From: Caecitellus pseudoparvulus
Taxonomy: Eukaryota > Bigyra: Bicosoecida
NCBI GenBank assembly: GCA_965644315.1
Contig: CBFFRQ010000069.1
Span: forward strand, 868,001 to 932,000
Direction of reading: 5' to 3'
Length of the DNA: 64,000 nucleotides
Part shown: positions 1 to 12,000 of the stretch, piece after piece
How the letters are laid out: every line of letters starts with the position of its first letter
How positions within the stretch are numbered: position 1 is the stretch's first letter
The notes under the pieces: model-generated
Databases searched by the model: none
What the model saw: the letters and a program-made list of their open reading frames with translations, nothing else
Told to the model about the DNA's origin: nothing
Made by a program: the position numbers and the translations under genes

Positions 1-3000
1 GACGCGTTGGTGGTGGTGGACGAGGACGTGGGCGACGTCTTGACGTGGTCTGTGGTGAGCGTGTCGCCTGTGAACGGCAGCGCGTTGATCAGGCTGAACG
101 ACAGCAGCACCAGCGTGGGGGGTCCTGCAGGGACAGGCCGGCAGTTGGAGGTGGCGGTGGCGGAGGGTCTGGACTACGAGGCATGGCCGGAGTACAACGT
201 GACGGTGTCTGTGCAGGACAGCGCGGGGAACGAGTCCGTGGTGGTGGTGCGTGTCTCCGTTGTAAATATCGATGAGCCCCCTGATGTCGACGTTGCGGCA
301 ACCCGGTTTGTTGGTGAATTGTCTCTCGTTGGTCAGTGTATTGCTCCTGATTTGATTGCCATTGACCCAGATTTTCCAAGTAGCAATGTCAGCTATTTCT
401 TGGCAAGTTCGACGCCTGACTCCGGAACTTGGACGGTGTTAAACGTGTCAAGTTCTCCTTGGACTGGTTGCCTTCAGCTTCAAGCCCCCCTTGATCAAGA
501 AACTACGAGCTCGTTTCTTCTGCAGATTTCGTATTGCGACAAGGAGGGTCTGGCAGGCTCCGTATGCACGCAGCAGTCCCTGACCATCGTTGTTGGTGAT
601 GAGCCTGAGCCTCCCACAGATTTTCTGCCTTCCATTCCAGTGGACGTATTTGAGAATGCCACGGCGGGCCACCTTATCGCGCCAGTTTCAGCCTACGATC
701 CTGAGGGCGCAGACCTTACATTTTTGTTGGCTGAACCTGCAGTCAATTTGTCTCTTGCGAGCATAGGAGGGGCGGACGGTGAGCTGCGCGTGGCTACCAG
801 CCTTGATTTTGAGCAAGTTTCACAGTACACTTTGAACGTGTCTGTGACTGACAATCAGACCTTGACTAGCTACTTTGCACTCGTTGTTAATGTGCTGGAT
901 GTAGACGAGGCTCCCGACCCGAACCCGCGACCGCTGTTCATTGACGAGAACTCTCCGATAGGCTCGCTCATCTTCGAAATGACGGCTTTCGATCCTGAGT
1001 CAGACACGCTCACATGGTCTCTACCGCCCGGAGCCACGCCTGATCAATCAAGTGTTTCCATTGCGCCCAGCTCTGGCACTCTGACTTCAGCAGTTGTGTT
1101 CAACTTTGAAGCTCGCAGCCAGTACTGGCTTCAGATTAATGCCACTGATTCTGCACTGAACACAGGCGGGCGGCTGTTTTCCCTCAGCGTGAATGATGTG
1201 CAAGAGCCACCAGAAGCCATCGACGCGTCAGTGTCATTGGTGGAGAACTCAGCTGCTGGGACCTTAGTCCACAGCTTGAGTTTCACCGACCCTGAAGATG
1301 GAATTGCCAACAAAGTCATCTCCATCATCCAAGGTGACAGCGATGGATTGTTCCAGATCTCCAACACGGGGGCACTTGAGCTCTCCCGTAGCGGTCCAAA
1401 TTTTGAGGAGGATCCTGTGTTCAACCTGACCATTCTAGTTGAAGACGCCACAGGTCTCAACACCACCGCGAGAGTTAATGTGACTGTGGTTGATGTCAAT
1501 GAGGCACCTCTCATTTCAGCTGGTCAGCTGTTCTCTGTCAACGAAACGGCAGATATGGGCTTTGCTTTCTCTGCCCCGGTGGTGGGTTGGGATGTGGACA
1601 ACGACACGGGCTTGGTGTGGACTCTTACAGGTGGTAATGTCAACAACGTCTTCGCTATCGACAGCGCGGGTTACCTATCAGTGGCTGACAATTCCACCCT
1701 TGACTTTGAAACCAGGCCTTCGTACTCTCTGACAGTTGAACTGTCCGATGGGTCGCTGAGTGACACCAAAGTTGTGACTGTGCAAGTTTTAGACCAGAAC
1801 GACATCCCTGTTCTTTCTCCAGTCAATTTCACCATAGCCGAGAACACCGCTGGGGGCACCCTCATCAGCACAGGGGGTCAACCAAGCTTGCTGCCCTTGG
1901 TGAACTACACGTCTGATGAAGACTCCGCCCCGGGTTTCGCACAGCCGTTTTCCTTTGAAGTACTTGCGGGCGACAGTCGGTTTGAAGTGTCTGCAGACGG
2001 AAACGTCTTTGTGGCTGCCTCTGGTGGAGGTCCCGGCAATTTGGACTTTGAAACTGGCAGCCCCATGGTTCTTCAAGTGCGGGCGCGAGATGCTGGCGGC
2101 GAAGCGTCTGTTGTTGTTCCCATCACGTTTGTGTTGGGAGATGTGAATGAGCACCCGTCCGTTCTGGATCAAACTGTTCACATCTTGGAGAATGCCACAA
2201 TGGCTGGGCCAGCTGCTCCGGCTCTGGTTTTTGCGGATGAAGACGCTGGTGACAGCCACACCTGCGCTCTGGTTTTACCGCGGTCAGATGTTGATCCGCT
2301 TGATCCAGGCTCATTCCTTTTCGACGTCGTCGGACCGCCATGCACAATCAGGCGTGCTGCTCAGTTTGGCCTGAATCATGAAGCACAAGCTGGGCCGTAT
2401 TCTTTGACTCTCCAGGTTGAAGATGCCTTGGGTCTGCAGAATTCGTCAGTCATCACTGTGCATGTTGATGATGTCCCGGAGCCACCTCGCTTCATTGACA
2501 GGTTCGGGCGGTGGGACCCACGGTTCCCGGATGCAGCATTCAGTGACTGGGCAGCGGTACACGAGGTGGCTCCTCCAGGTACAGCGGTGTATTCCCTGAA
2601 CGCGTTTGACGAAGATGTTGGCCAGAACTCGTCCATCTTGTATTCATTTGGCTCCATCGTGCCGCCGGTGGGTGCTTCCTACTTCGACTTGGACAACACC
2701 ACTGGGTTGGTGCGCACAACTCTGGCGGGTCATTTTGGGCTCTCTTTCGAAGACCGAATCATCTACAATTTGACTGTCTTTGCCAGCGATGGGGCCTCAC
2801 CAGTCCCGCTTGTGTCCTCAGCCATCATCCACGTGTCCATCGAGGATTCGCCTGAGGCCCCTGTGGTTGTAAACTCCACGAGGTATGCGTACGAACACGC
2901 GCCAGCTGGTTGGCAGTTGAGCGCGAACTCAACTCCTTCCTCAGCCCTTCTGGCTGGTGACGCAATGGACTTCATCGATTCCGATTTTGGAGCCACAGGG

Positions 3001-6000
3001 GTTTTTCAGATCGTCGATGGAGACCCGTCTGGGTGGTTGTCGACGGATGGCGCATTTGAAGAATTCCTGGTCGCAGCTGCGGGTGAGCTTCTTGACTTCG
3101 AGACGGCCAGTTCGCTGACGTTGACAGTCCAAGTTGAAGACAACAGCGGGCTCATTGGGTACGGAACGATGCAAGTCTTGCTTGTGGACATTGATGACCC
3201 GGCCATCATCACTTCTTTGCCCAGCGCTTCAGTGGATGAGAACGCCCCACCGCAGACAAGTGTTTACAACGCCACCTTCTCTGATGTGGATGGCGACTTC
3301 TGCATGTGGAGTATCTTGGCTGGGGCTGGTCCAAGTGGCAACCCATTTTTCTCAATCGATGAAGTGACAGGGCAGATGTCCACGACCCGGCCGTTGAATT
3401 TTGAGCTCGATCCACAGCAGTTTAACGTAACGATCCAGTGTAACAGCAGCAACTCTGGAGGAAAGCCAACCCCATGGGGTCCTGCTCTGAGCTCTCTCGT
3501 CGTAGTGGTAGACGTTGCAGACAAGAACGACCCCCCGGTGGTAACCCCCTTCAGTGCCACACTTGCTGAGAACTCAGCGGCAGGCACCTTTGTTGGACTT
3601 GTCCCTGCTACCGACGAGGACTTCGCGACAGGGCAAGAGTTGACGTGGTCGGTGTCCGGAGGAGATCCTGGCTCGCTCTCTTTCTTTTCAATCAACGTGA
3701 CTACCGGCGAGCTTCGTGTTTCAAGCAATGCCACACAGCTCCCAAATGACGCCTGGTCGCTTGACTTTGAAAATCAACAAGATCACTGGCTGTTTGTGTC
3801 TGTGCAGGACAACGGTGCAGACCCTGCTGCGCTTGTTACCACGGTGCGGGTGAACATCAGTCTAGCTGATGAGAATGAGCCTCCTCTCGTCGACCTCTCG
3901 GCTTTGTTCATGTCCGAGAACGCCCCTGTCGGCTCTGTGTTCGGCTACAACTCATCTGGATGGCAGTGGTGGGGAAGGGAGGCAAGTGCCTTGTCCTCAC
4001 CGTTTTACACGCAGGACTTGTTGGGCCTTACGACTCCTCAGGCTACTGCAGAAGCTGCGGCGCACGCCGGCAATGTTCCAAACGGCTCCTCTGTGGGCAT
4101 CTTTGATGCTGACTTGGGTGGTTCGCAGGCGGTCTCGATTTCTGCTTTCCTTCTTCGTGGAACCGGGATGGACTACGTTCCCGACTCGGTGTACACCACG
4201 AATTCTGGCTGGGCGGTTCGGCGGACGACCTCGCTCACAGAGGCCAGTGCTGCTCTTGCGCAGGGCCAATGCTGTGGATTCGGGCCCCTCTCTCGTGGCT
4301 ACTTCCCGGCCAGTACCAATACCAGCCTTCCCAACGGCAAGCACAAGCAATCACCGATCCCCCCCTGCCAGCTGCACTTCGACGCAGTGTCGCGCCGCTT
4401 CTCTCTGCAGAACGGCACGTTGGATCACGAGTCAACCCCAAGGCTTCAGATCTTGCTGAAGTTGGAAGATGACGGCAGTGGATTCGCTTCTCCTGAAGTC
4501 GCCTACTACTTGCTCGACCTTCACGTGCTCGACGCGAACGAGCCCTCTACACTCCAAGCTTTTGAGCTGGGGACGACCAGCATGAATGAGAACGCTGCAC
4601 TCGGATCGGTCGTTGGGGACACCTTCTTGCAAGTGGTTGACCAAGATGATCAAGTGCTGCTCACAAGCGTACTTGACAATGCGGGATCAAACTACTTCAA
4701 CGCAACACCTGCCATTTCTTTTAGAGATGACAACGGAACCCGACTTCAGGCTGTTCTTGAGGTAGTGCAGCCTGCCCTTCCATCAGGAACGCGACTGTTG
4801 ACCCTGCAGGCGGTGGATCTGGACGATTTCCGTTTGAGCAGCAAAGAAGCCACCATGGTTGTGCGAGTCGCAGACGTGAACGATTTGCCCCAACTACCCG
4901 CAGCAACTACGATGCCCATGCAAGTGTTTGAGAACAGCCCAGAGGGCACGATCGTAGCAACAATCGAGGCAAGTGATGCAGACCTGTACCAGATGCTGAC
5001 TTACTCAGTGCAAGGAGACATGGCACCGTACTTCCGCATGGTTCCCGACCCGGAGGTATTTTTGCAGCGCTACCCAGCAAATGTGACGGGCACCTCTCGC
5101 TTGCCCACGCCAAGGACTGTGTTAGACCGTTACTCTGCTTCTCCGTACTTTGGAAACATTACTCGAAGAGCCCACCTCGTTGTGGCTCGGAACAGCATCG
5201 ACTACGAGTCCATGCTTGGCAACCCCACGTTTGGGAAGTTCGAGGTGACTGTCAGGGTCCAGGATGAGCACTACGTGTCTGGCCCGAACGGCTTCCAAGA
5301 GCCAACGCCCTCTTCTCCCCTACCAAGATCTTCGGAGGTGACCTACACCATTGTAGTTCGGGATGTTCCTGACGTACCTGAGATATTTAATGTGTCCATT
5401 GTGTCTCCCTTTGGCTTGACAACTGCAGGCGGCGAAGAGGTCACCCTGACTGGCTACAACTTGGGGTCCGAATTTGATCCCCACCCGTCCATCCAGCGGC
5501 GGCTGGAAGCGGTGTACTTCTCAAACGCCACCCAAGCTTCCTTCCCTGCCGTTGGCTGCCGCGTGACGAAGCATGACACTGAAATCAAATGCTCAAGTTC
5601 TGCCGGTTTCGGTGCAGGGTATTCTTTCCAGCTGGCACTGGAGGGCTTTACGCCTCTCCCTGGACGGTTGAACCAGCTATCAAATTGGTCGAATGGTACG
5701 ATCACGTATGCGTCCCCGAATCTTGTCGAGTTCTCCGGCGTCGGCTCTCAGGAGGCAAGCAGCAACGGGTCTCAGCTCGTCAGGATACGGGGCTCCCAGT
5801 TTGGAACAGTTGCGGCCGGCGCGTTGGATTCCGTGACGTATGGACCCACTGGGCGCGAGTATAATGCCACAGACTGTGCTGTCGTTGTGGACCACTCCAC
5901 CATTGAGTGCTTGACTGCTCCAGGTGTGGGGAAAGACTTGCGCTGGGTGGTTGTGATCGCAGGCTTGACCTCCCAGACTCCAACTACGTCATACGCAGCG

Positions 6001-9000
6001 CCTTCCATTTCTAGTGTGCGTATCCAGCGGGGTGATAGTAGCAATAGCACTGGGAGCAGGACTTCGGGCGGCTTGGACTTCCTGCTTCTTGAAGGTGAGA
6101 ACTTTGGTGCCCTGACAGAGCGAGAACCAGCCGTTGACCTGGTACAGTACGGGCTCTTGTCTGCTGGGGACTCCCAACTTTCTGGCCGACGTCTCTCCTC
6201 TGGCTGGTCCGACCCTCAGGTTCCATCCGACCAAGATTGCAGCCTTCCAACGCCTGCCGTGACAGGGGACAGTAGGCTGAATCCGTCACTTGACGTGATC
6301 TTCACAGCGACAGCATGCCGTGTCGTCGCGAGTCATACCCTTATCCGATGCACCATGGCTGCAGGGATGGGGAGCAACCTGCATGTGCAGGTCACGGTGC
6401 GGGGCCAAAAGTCTCCCGTTTCTCCTGCCCCGATTTCATATGCTCGACCATCCATCTCTGGAATCGTCTCCATTGGCACGGGGCAGCCATTTGCCTCGAC
6501 AGATGGCAGCACGGAGGTGGTGGTGAGTGGGCAGGACTTTGGGCGGCCCAACGCGAAGGTGGTCGTGTTTTTCGGAGTGGTGCAGCTGCATCGCAATGGC
6601 TCTGTCTTGACTGATCCCTACAAGCGGGGCATCGTCATTCCCACAGGTTCGCACACAGCGCGGAATTTCGTCGCCCCCCCCGGACATGGCAGGCATGTCC
6701 CAATCAGCATCCAAGTGCAATGCCAGGAATCAGAACCTGTGCAGACGTTCTCTTACCGGCCTCCGTCCGTGGCACTGCTTGACCACTTGTCGGGTGGTCT
6801 GGCCAACCCCCCGATCAGACTGGCCATTGACGGCACGGGGTTTGGCGAGTGCTGTTTCCGGCAGCGCATTCTCCTGCAACGGCTCGCGGCTGGAGGCCCG
6901 CTCCCAACGCCTGCCGAGGAGCCGCTGACTCAGTGCCAGTGCAACCGATCTTCGGTGGAACGCGTCACAGTCTTCCAATCCGGCACAAACCAACCCTTTG
7001 ACTGTGACATTGAGTCGTTGACTGAGACTCGCATCACTTGTGCGCTGTCTTTCTCAGTGTTGCCAGGGCCAGACAACACGACAATTGTAAACACAGTGCT
7101 GGATGGGTTGTTACAGGTGCACATTGGCGAGCAGGCCTCACAGCTTGCGGTTTACCAGTACGGCGACATTCTTGACCGGCCAAGCATCGAAGATGTTACT
7201 CCCGAGACCGCCCCGACTACGGGCGGGACCTTGCTGAGCTTGACGGGCTTCAACTTTGGCAACCTGCGAGAGACCATCAACATGGTGTACTGGAGGCCGA
7301 ATAGCACGCAAACTCAGGTGGTTGTCCAGCCAGTGCCTCAGAGTAGCATAACCTTCTGGTCCGACACAATGGTGAACTTTACTGTCCCCGCTGGCCAAGG
7401 AAACCCGGCTATCGAGATGGCGTTCTCGGGCACGTCGACCAGGGTCCGCATCGACCGCTTCTCTTACGCGCAGCCTGTCGTTGAGCGCGTGTTAAACCCT
7501 TCGAGCTTCTCAGATGGCTTCCTCCACGCTCATGCTGACAACAACCCAAACGTCCACCCAACGTCGGGAGTCCCAGTTGAGGCTCCACTCTTGGTCATCC
7601 AAGGTCGCAACTTTGGTCAGAACCTGCCGCTGCCCACTGCTGCTGTGGTTGCCCGTGGGATAGTGCCCAGCAGTGATGGTGCGACGCTCCTCGAAGGGGG
7701 CCTTCGCGCACAGCCAGCACCGACTGGAAACGGAGTGCCCGCAACGCTGCTTGGCTCCCGCCTGGAAAATTTTGTCACTGTTGGCAGCCGGCAGTGCCCG
7801 ATCGTGTCTTGGTCATCTGCCGAAATCCGCTGCAGGGCTCCGCCTGGCGTGGGCATTGATCACGTCATTGCTGTCCACGTGTACACTCGGCGGTTTCAAA
7901 CGGTCCAGCAAGACATGTGGCGCCGCACTGAAGCACCCACTCGTTTCTCATACCACCCCCCTGCAATCTCTGCATTGGTGTATGTGGATGCGGACCGTGG
8001 GTACCCAGCAGGCCCGGAGAGCCATGGCCCGACGACTGGCGGAGCCCTTGTGGAGTTACACGGTTCGTCCTTTGGGTCGTCTGCGCAGGCAGGGTCAAAT
8101 CTGGAGCTGTCTGTTGAAGGCGCAGCTGCGCTAGGCTCCGAGGACATTGAAGTGCATACTCACAGCATTGTGAGGTTCAGGACTCCACCTGGGCAGGGCA
8201 GCGGGCTCGCATTGAGTGTCCGCGTGGCAGGCCAGTCTGTCTCCGCGGCCGTCTTCAATTATGACCCACCGGTGGTATTTGAAGTTTCAGAGTTGACGTC
8301 TGTGTCACGGGTGCCAGGCCAAGCTGTGAATCCCAACGCGAGCAGCACATCCACCGGCCAGCTGCGTTTCAATGCTCGCGGCTCCACCTTGGTGCTGCGT
8401 GGGCTGAACTTTGGCGCCGAGCAACCCCTGCCGTCAGTGCAAGTGGGGGGATTTGACTGCCTGTACAACTCACATACACAGAGCCGCGTGGAGTGCCAGG
8501 TTTCTGATGTAACGGTCGGCCCGAAGTCGCTGAGGCTTGAAGCTGCACGGCAGGTGATCTTCATCCCTGAATCCAACAGCGGCTTGTTCGGCGAATGCCG
8601 CAGTGGCGAGTTTGGAATCATCCCCGGCGTGGACAGGTGCTACACCTGCCCAGGGTGTTTTGAAGCGGCATGCGCGCGCCTGGACCCAGTTCAGGACCCT
8701 GTCTCAACTTGCACGGGTGGGACGGAGCCACCTGTGGCGGCGCCTGGGTTTTGGCGCCTCAAGCGCTCGGAATTGGGTGAAAACAACCCGTTGGCACAGC
8801 AGGCAGATCTAACTGACTACGAGGCACAGCGCCGCGAGGAGTTCTACGCTGACCTGCAAGCTTCTTTGAACGGCACCTCGGCAGATGGCACATCCCAGAC
8901 TGAGTTCATCTTCACACGGTGCATGCCACCTGAGGGCTGCGTCGGCAACAATACGTGTGCTGACGGATACGAAGCTCCTGCATGTTCCATCTGTACCCCC

Positions 9001-12000
9001 GGATCGCACCAGCGCGACCTCATCACGGGTGGCTGCACCCCTTGCCCAGACGCTCCTATGTTGTACATGGTGGCCATGCTCGTCGGAGCCATAGTCGTCG
9101 GCGCTGTGCTGTTCAAGCTGTATAAGAAGGGTCCATCCGTGGCAGCGCTGGGCATCGCCGTGGACTACTTCCAGATTCTGTCCGTGTTTAGTACGCTGTC
9201 GTTGGAGTGGCCAGAGACGATTGTGTTTGTGTTTAAGATTGCATCAGCTTCTGCCGCCTCAGTGGAAGTCACATCACCAGAGTGTGCCGTGGAAGTGAGC
9301 TACAACCAGAAGTGGTACTTCTTTATGGGCATCCCTTTAGTGTCCATCATCGTACTGGGCATCACGCACTGTCTCATTGTGTTCAAGAAGTGGCTCAAGT
9401 TCCGGGGCAAAGTTGTGGACAATGTGAACTACACGAAGCACTTGCCAGCCATGATCGGCTTCCTGTTCATGATGCTGTCGTTCTTGTACATTTCCCTGTG
9501 CAGCAAGGCTTTCGAAGTCCTGCGCTGCATCGAAGTGGGCGGGCTTAAAGTCTTGCAAGTGGACACTGAAGTGTCTTGTACAAATGTGGAATATGAACGC
9601 ATGAGCTGGTGGGCACGAATTGCCATTGGAGGGTATGGGGCGGGCATCCCGCTGGTGTTTGGCATTATCATCTTCAAGTCTGCCCAGAAGATGAAGGTGG
9701 ACCAGGCCTTGCGCATCCGCAACCTCGCCGGCAGCCGCGACACCAACCCCTACTATGACATGCAGAAGCGGTTCAAGCGCCTGTATTTCAAGTTCAAGCC
9801 CGAGTACTACTACTGGCTGCTGGTAATTCTGGCGCGCAAGTTCCTCATCGTTCTGGTGTCGTCCCTCCTCTTCGATAAGCCCATGCTCGCTGCCACATCA
9901 ACCGTAATCGTGCTCTTTGCAGCGGTGCTGATGCAGCTCATCTTCATGCCGTACAGGCAGCACACTCAGCAAACGAAGGATGAGGCGACTGCATCTGGAG
10001 CCCTTGGTGATGAAATCCCCAAGCACATTCTGGAGAAGCTCCGCAAGGAGCTGGCGGGCGGAGCTGAGGCAGAGGGGAAGCCCAGTCCATCCAAGGGCAA
10101 TGCCAGTCAGCAGCCAGCCGGCTCAACACCGAAGGGCATTGCTGTGGCTTCTCTGTCTCCCCCTTCTAGGCGAGGATCAGCAACGTCCGTGCTGAATCCG
10201 TTGTCGGGTGGGGCTCCTTCCCCATCGTCAGCTGCACGGAAGCGCAAGCCAAACTCAAAGGCAGTCGTGGACGTGTACAAGCGAGGCGTTGAACTTGATG
10301 GGCTGCTGCACGACCGATCTCTTCTCATGGCAAATGATCCCAGCCTGGTTCTACGGCAGCCCACCCCTGGAGCCCGGGCGTCGGCAGGCTCCACCCGCTC
10401 TGGCTTGACAAAGTCTACACGGGTGTTCACGAAGGTGACCAACCCTGTTCACTCGGCGACATCCCGCAGCGCCAGCGTGGGCAAAGCAAAGGCTGGGGGC
10501 AGCGCGGGGGAGCGCCAGGGTCGGTCAGCCAAAGGCAGCAATGGGTGCTGGGGTTACCTGTGTTGTTGCTGCGGCAAGGACGCGCAGCCGGTGGAAGGCC
10601 TAGAGCTGCGCGAGGAAGCGAGGAAGGGTGGAAAGACGAAGGTGAAAGTCAAGTACTTGTACGATTACAACTCGCTGGAGACTACTTTCTTGGCATGCGG
10701 CATTTTTGTGCTGCTGTCGGGCGTCATGTTCAAGAGCGCGGATGCCACGGATGAAGTGAAGGCGGGCAGCGCGGAGGCGAAAATCCTGGAGTATGTGGTG
10801 ATCGTGATTGTTGTGGGCTCGACATTCATCTGCGTTGCCACGGTCCTCGCGGAACTTGTGCTTGGCTTCAAGTACTTCATGTGGGCAGGAGAGGTCCGGA
10901 GGCAGCGCGAGCGGGAAGCCAAGCGCCAAGCCATTCTTGAAGGGCGAAAAGTACAGCTGTCGCGAGAACAGAAAGCTCTCCTTGTCTGGTCCAAGTTTGT
11001 GTACGCGTGCCCGAGCAGAGTGCGCCGTGGGTGCGCTTGCATTTGCAACGTGCCCGCTCCCGGCATCATCACCGGCGCTGCCTACAAGGCAACCATTGTC
11101 AAGGTTGCCAAGGGCAAGACCAAAGAGACAGCAGCCATTCACAGCCGCAGGAAGGCGTCTTCGCCAGGTCGTAAACGAGCTCTGACCCTCGGGCGCAGTG
11201 TTCGAGGGCTGTCATTGGGCAGACGTGGCACGATTGATGCCCGCGGTGATGAGACAGACAGCGAAAGCGACGGTGAGCGACAGAAGCGGGAAGAAGCAGA
11301 GAAGTTGGCGGCGAACGCGCAGGGCATTTTAGACAGTGCCAAGCCTCAAGGCAAGCGCGTGCGTGGGCTGGGTGTGGTGGAGAACGCCACCCCCAGACGC
11401 TTCGCACACCTCAAGGACCAGAAAACAACCAGCATTCATGACAGCAATGTCCGACGCGAGGCAATTCTGGCCAGACTCCGGGCAGCGACCAAGTCGAAGG
11501 GCAGGCTCCCGGCCGGCGTCGTGGCCCCAACTGCCGCCGCGTCTTCCATGGCAGGAGGACAAGGCACCAAAGCCCAGAAGCTGATGGCAGCTGGCACGAG
11601 CAGTCGTGCTATGGCGGAGGAGTCTACAGATTCCGTCAAGGCGCACATGGCGGCACAGCGGGCAGCGGCACAAGAGGCGGCACTGGCCAACAAGTTTGGG
11701 GTGCCAGTATCCACCGTCTCCAAGGCAGTGAACTCCGCCACAGCTGCAGGCATCCTCCGCACGGATGGTGACGACTTCCTGATGTCGGCTGCTGCAAAAC
11801 AGAAGCGTGTGGCTGTGGCGCGCTACGTCTTGTCTGTGCACTTGGGCCGCATCACAAACCTGCAGGCTGAAGGTATACAGGAGGGCCAGCTGCTCCGCAT
11901 GACTCTGAAAACTGGGCATGAAAGCGAAAAGACGACGTTCATGTATCGCCCACAGCGGGAGCAGCGCACCCGTGAAGTTCGCCTGCTCATCTTCGACCCA